A DNA stretch of 34,663 bases, from NCBI RefSeq assembly GCF_010501095.1, contig NZ_QVMP01000006.1, positions 126,813 through 161,475 of the forward strand. The letters are read 5' to 3'. Below, piece by piece: positions 33,112 to 34,663 of this stretch. Positions within the stretch are counted from its first letter, which is position 1, and every line of letters begins with the position of its first letter. A model generated the notes under the pieces. That model searched no databases. It saw nothing but the letters and a program-made list of their open reading frames with translations, and was not told where the DNA came from. A program made the position numbers and the translations under genes. The stretch comes from Dysgonomonas sp. 520. Lineage in GTDB: Bacteria; Bacteroidota; Bacteroidia; Bacteroidales; Dysgonomonadaceae.

Positions 33112-33143
33112 CTTGTCTGATTCTGAAATTTTGCTTACTTTTG
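33112..33143 (+). promoter_or_regulatory. Promoter with no downstream gene on its strand
   Basis: CTTG (33112-33115), 20 bases, TACTTTTG (33136-33143). Transcription would start near 33150 and meet the hairpin at 33170-33194 followed by a T-rich tract, giving an RNA of about 50 bases, or reading antisense into the AraC gene. Confidence 0.4.
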
Positions 33144-33169
33144 TACTTGAGCAATTGTAAAATAAAGGC

Positions 33170-33205
33170 ATCTGTCACTATGTAAGTGACGGATGTTTTG
33201 TTTTT
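33170..33205. terminator. Hairpin terminator at the 3' end of the AraC gene (inverted repeat copy A)
   Basis: ATCTGTCACT (33170-33179) pairs with AGTGACGGAT (33185-33194) around ATGTA, then GTTTTGTTTTT on the plus strand. On the minus strand it lies just after the AraC stop. Nineteen bases (33175-33193) are the exact reverse complement of 34241-34259. Confidence 0.75.
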
Positions 33206-34001
33206 AAGTATATTGTTTTATTCTGTTTTTTCGCCTGATTTCGGACGGCGAACTCCCCAGATTTTTGTGGCAAAATTCATTGAAATGAGATAGAGTAACA
33301 AACCGGTGATCTATGGATATCTGTTTCACACTTTTGTTTGTATTGCAAAGCTCATAATAAACCATTTTTCTCCTTTGTTGAGTAATCCACGAATAGGCCG
33401 ATATGCCGAAACTTCTCTTGAATCTTTTGTTAAATCCCGAATAGCTATAGTTCATTATCTCAGCTAGTTGGCGCACCGATCGTACTTCAGATAAATGATT
33501 GTATACTTTTTCCGAAAAGTTCAGGTCTTCATTAGGCATCGTGCTGAAAAATCCTTGCAGTTGTTCGTTTGTGTAGAAATTTCGGAGGATGTAGCCGAAC
33601 TCTTTCACCTTCAAATCCAGCAAATAGTTGCTATCAATCCCTTTGTCCTTATATTCTTTGAGTGTGCAGGCATAGGTGGTAACCACTGGGATAACCGGCA
33701 GAGACGAAATACTATTCCCTTGTTGTTTGGTTGATCGCTCAACAGAATTTAGGATGTTGCAGATGCCCGATTGGCTGTAGAAGTAGATTGAAACTACCAG
33801 AGAGTCTTTTGTGGCTGTTATAAACACCTTGTCCTGAGAGGGATAAAAGATCATATTAGAACTTGTGAGTTGAGAAAATGTATGTGTTTTTATTTCTCCC
33901 TCCAACACAAGAATTATTTTATTACTCCCTTCGTCTAAATTCCATACCTGCCCTTTTTTCAGAGAGAGGAATTCTATCGGTTTGTCATTTTGGGATTTCA
34001 T
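33204..34001 (-). CDS. AraC-family transcriptional regulator
   Basis: A 265-residue regulator (290 if a GTG at 34076 is used). The C-terminal domain has two helix-turn-helix units: VRSVRQLAEIMNYSYSGFNKRFKRSFGISAYSWI, then VKQISIDHRFVTLSHFNEFCHKNLGSSPSEIR. The N-terminal part has a cupin-like strand pattern (NKIILVLEGEIKTH) but no recognised ligand site. It belongs to the short AraC regulators frequent in Bacteroidales. It has no adjacent obvious target. It is bracketed by two copies of the same 19-base hairpin in inverted orientation. A 10-base direct repeat lies upstream at 34156. Confidence 0.85.
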   Translation of the reverse strand: MKSQNDKPIEFLSLKKGQVWNLDEGSNKIILVLEGEIKTHTFSQLTSSNMIFYPSQDKVFITATKDSLVVSIYFYSQSGICNILNSVERSTKQQGNSISSLPVIPVVTTYACTLKEYKDKGIDSNYLLDLKVKEFGYILRNFYTNEQLQGFFSTMPNEDLNFSEKVYNHLSEVRSVRQLAEIMNYSYSGFNKRFKRSFGISAYSWITQQRRKMVYYELCNTNKSVKQISIDHRFVTLSHFNEFCHKNLGSSPSEIRRKNRIKQYT

Positions 34002-34155
34002 ATCAGTTTGTTGTTTAAGTGTTTGTATTTGTGCATGTTTAACTAATGTATTACAATTATTTTCTGAATAAACCACTCTGTTCGAGCTAATAAATAGCTG
34101 TTTTATAAATGTTTATGGCGAAACAGACTACCTGTCTGATCATGAATATTGTATC

Positions 34156-34176
34156 ATGTTTCACTAATGTTTCACT
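34156..34176. promoter_or_regulatory. Direct repeat upstream of the AraC gene
   Basis: ATGTTTCACT occurs twice (34156-34165 and 34167-34176), 11 bases apart, about one helical turn. AraC-family proteins bind direct repeats; autoregulation is possible but there is no other support. Confidence 0.3.
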
Positions 34177-34240
34177 TTTGCATATATGGGTTTGGGTATT
34201 TTGCTGATTGTCAATAAAATATGTGTGTTAAAACCCATCC

Positions 34241-34263
34241 TCCGTCACTTACATAGTGATGGA
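34241..34263. repeat. Inverted repeat copy B flanking the AraC gene
   Basis: TCCGTCACT (34241-34249) pairs with AGTGATGGA (34255-34263) around TACAT. The 19 bases TCCGTCACTTACATAGTGA match copy A at 33175-33193 in reverse complement exactly. Confidence 0.8.
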
Positions 34264-34317
34264 TTTGTAAAGGTTTGATATTTATGTATTTAATGTGTTT
34301 TATGTTTTTTGTGTTTC

Positions 34318-34448
34318 GGGCAGACAGGAAGACTGCCCCTACGAACAAAAGAATGCGGGTAGGGGCGAATAACATTCGCCCGCATATATCCTTTCTTTCG
34401 GGCGTAAGATTTTACGCCCCTACTTTCGGGCAGTCCGGAAGCCTGCCC
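34318..34448. repeat. Array of four short GC-rich hairpins
   Basis: Four hairpins with GGGC...GCCC stems lie in series: GGGCAG/CTGCCC (34318-34338), GGGCGAAT/ATTCGCCC (34363-34381), GGGCGTAA/TTACGCCC (34400-34419) and GGGCAG/CTGCCC (34428-34448). The first and fourth share arms. These resemble widespread GTAGGGGCG...CGCCCCTAC intergenic palindromes. They sit in AT-rich DNA and are strikingly GC-rich. The open frames across them are by-products. Confidence 0.8.
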
Positions 34449-34482
34449 CTGCAAACTACCCCAAAAGAAGGAGGAGGTAATT

Positions 34483-34517
34483 CCCTCTCTTTTGCAGAGG
34501 ATTAGGGTGAGGTGTAG
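34483..34517. repeat. CCCTCTC...AGAGG palindromic repeat
   Basis: CCTCT (34484-34488) pairs with AGAGG (34496-34500), followed by ATTAGGGTGAGGTGTAG. It has the form of the common CCCTCTCC...GGAGAGGG(C/T)TAGGGTGAGGT repeats. Related to the shorter repeat at 9829. Confidence 0.55.
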
Positions 34518-34655
34518 ATATGGGGTTTTACTCCACCCACAATTGACGTTATTCAAATAATCAGAATAAGATATATACAACTTTATCAAATACAAGATTC
34601 AGGTAATTAATTTAAGTTGCTACTTAAAATTTTCTAATAAAAAAGGCCAATCCAT
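34518..34655. other. Non-coding AT-rich sequence, nothing recognised
   Basis: With 34077-34517 this completes the gene-free stretch of about 590 bases at the right end. No open frame, tRNA or hairpin of note is visible here. Confidence 0.6.
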
Positions 34656-34663
34656 TACTTTTG
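34656..34663 (+). promoter_or_regulatory. -7 box at the right window edge
   Basis: TACTTTTG matches TAnnTTTG and is cut off by the window end. A plus-strand gene probably begins 20-50 bases beyond. Confidence 0.45.

Noticed and set aside
34318-34448. CRISPR array
   Set aside because: Units differ in sequence and length, each is its own hairpin, and spacing is irregular.
34275-34595. Two open frames, one per strand, at the right end
   Set aside because: Both are translations of the palindromic repeat cluster.

Overview
The window looks like chromosomal DNA of a Bacteroidota species, most likely order Bacteroidales. Many genes are preceded by the Bacteroidota -7 box TAnnTTTG. Shine-Dalgarno sequences are largely absent. 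Several families typical of the phylum occur (DUF3078, DUF4836, DUF4286 next to ruvC, Bacteroides-style rhamnose genes, SSC-type lipoboxes). A Dysgonomonadaceae-like host is a reasonable guess, but I cannot prove it from the sequence.

Layout. Bases 1-246 hold hairpin-rich repeat DNA and a promoter. 247-8867 is a mostly housekeeping plus-strand block: an M49 dipeptidyl peptidase III, a DUF3137/LemA membrane pair, DUF4286-ruvC, a GT51 transglycosylase-like protein that has lost key catalytic residues, lipB, and a DUF4836 lipoprotein. A strong hairpin at 8887-8924 separates it from the minus-strand L-rhamnose operon rhaB-rhaA-rhaT-rhaD (8973-13817), which is divergent from an AraC-type regulator (13963-14853). 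Rhamnose is imported by RhaT, isomerised by RhaA, phosphorylated by RhaB and cleaved by RhaD. The lactaldehyde reductase that usually completes the pathway is not here. Each of the three gaps inside this operon carries a different repeat element.

14968-26373 is a visibly AT-rich exopolysaccharide locus of the Wzx/Wzy type: Wza-like export lipoprotein, Wzc-like tyrosine kinase/co-polymerase, Wzx flippase, Wzy polymerase, four GT-B glycosyltransferases (one CgeB-like, three GT4-like) and one GT2. It lacks an initiating sugar-phosphate transferase, a tyrosine phosphatase and nucleotide-sugar genes, so it must rely on genes elsewhere.

26475-32942 returns to conserved genes: DUF3078 outer-membrane protein, TetR regulator, fabG, an RluA-family pseudouridine synthase, two tandem paralogous lipoproteins, rplU-rpmA and a long-chain flavodoxin. 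The right end has a second AraC-type regulator flanked by two identical inverted hairpins, then about 580 bases of non-coding repeat DNA.

The most notable non-coding discovery is a pair of about 140-bp inverted copies of a MITE-like element (25275-25413 and 30177-30316). They have about 20-bp terminal inverted repeats, apparent 3-bp target duplications and a nested palindromic core that also occurs alone at the end of rhaB. All calls were made by reading the sequence; no searches were run.
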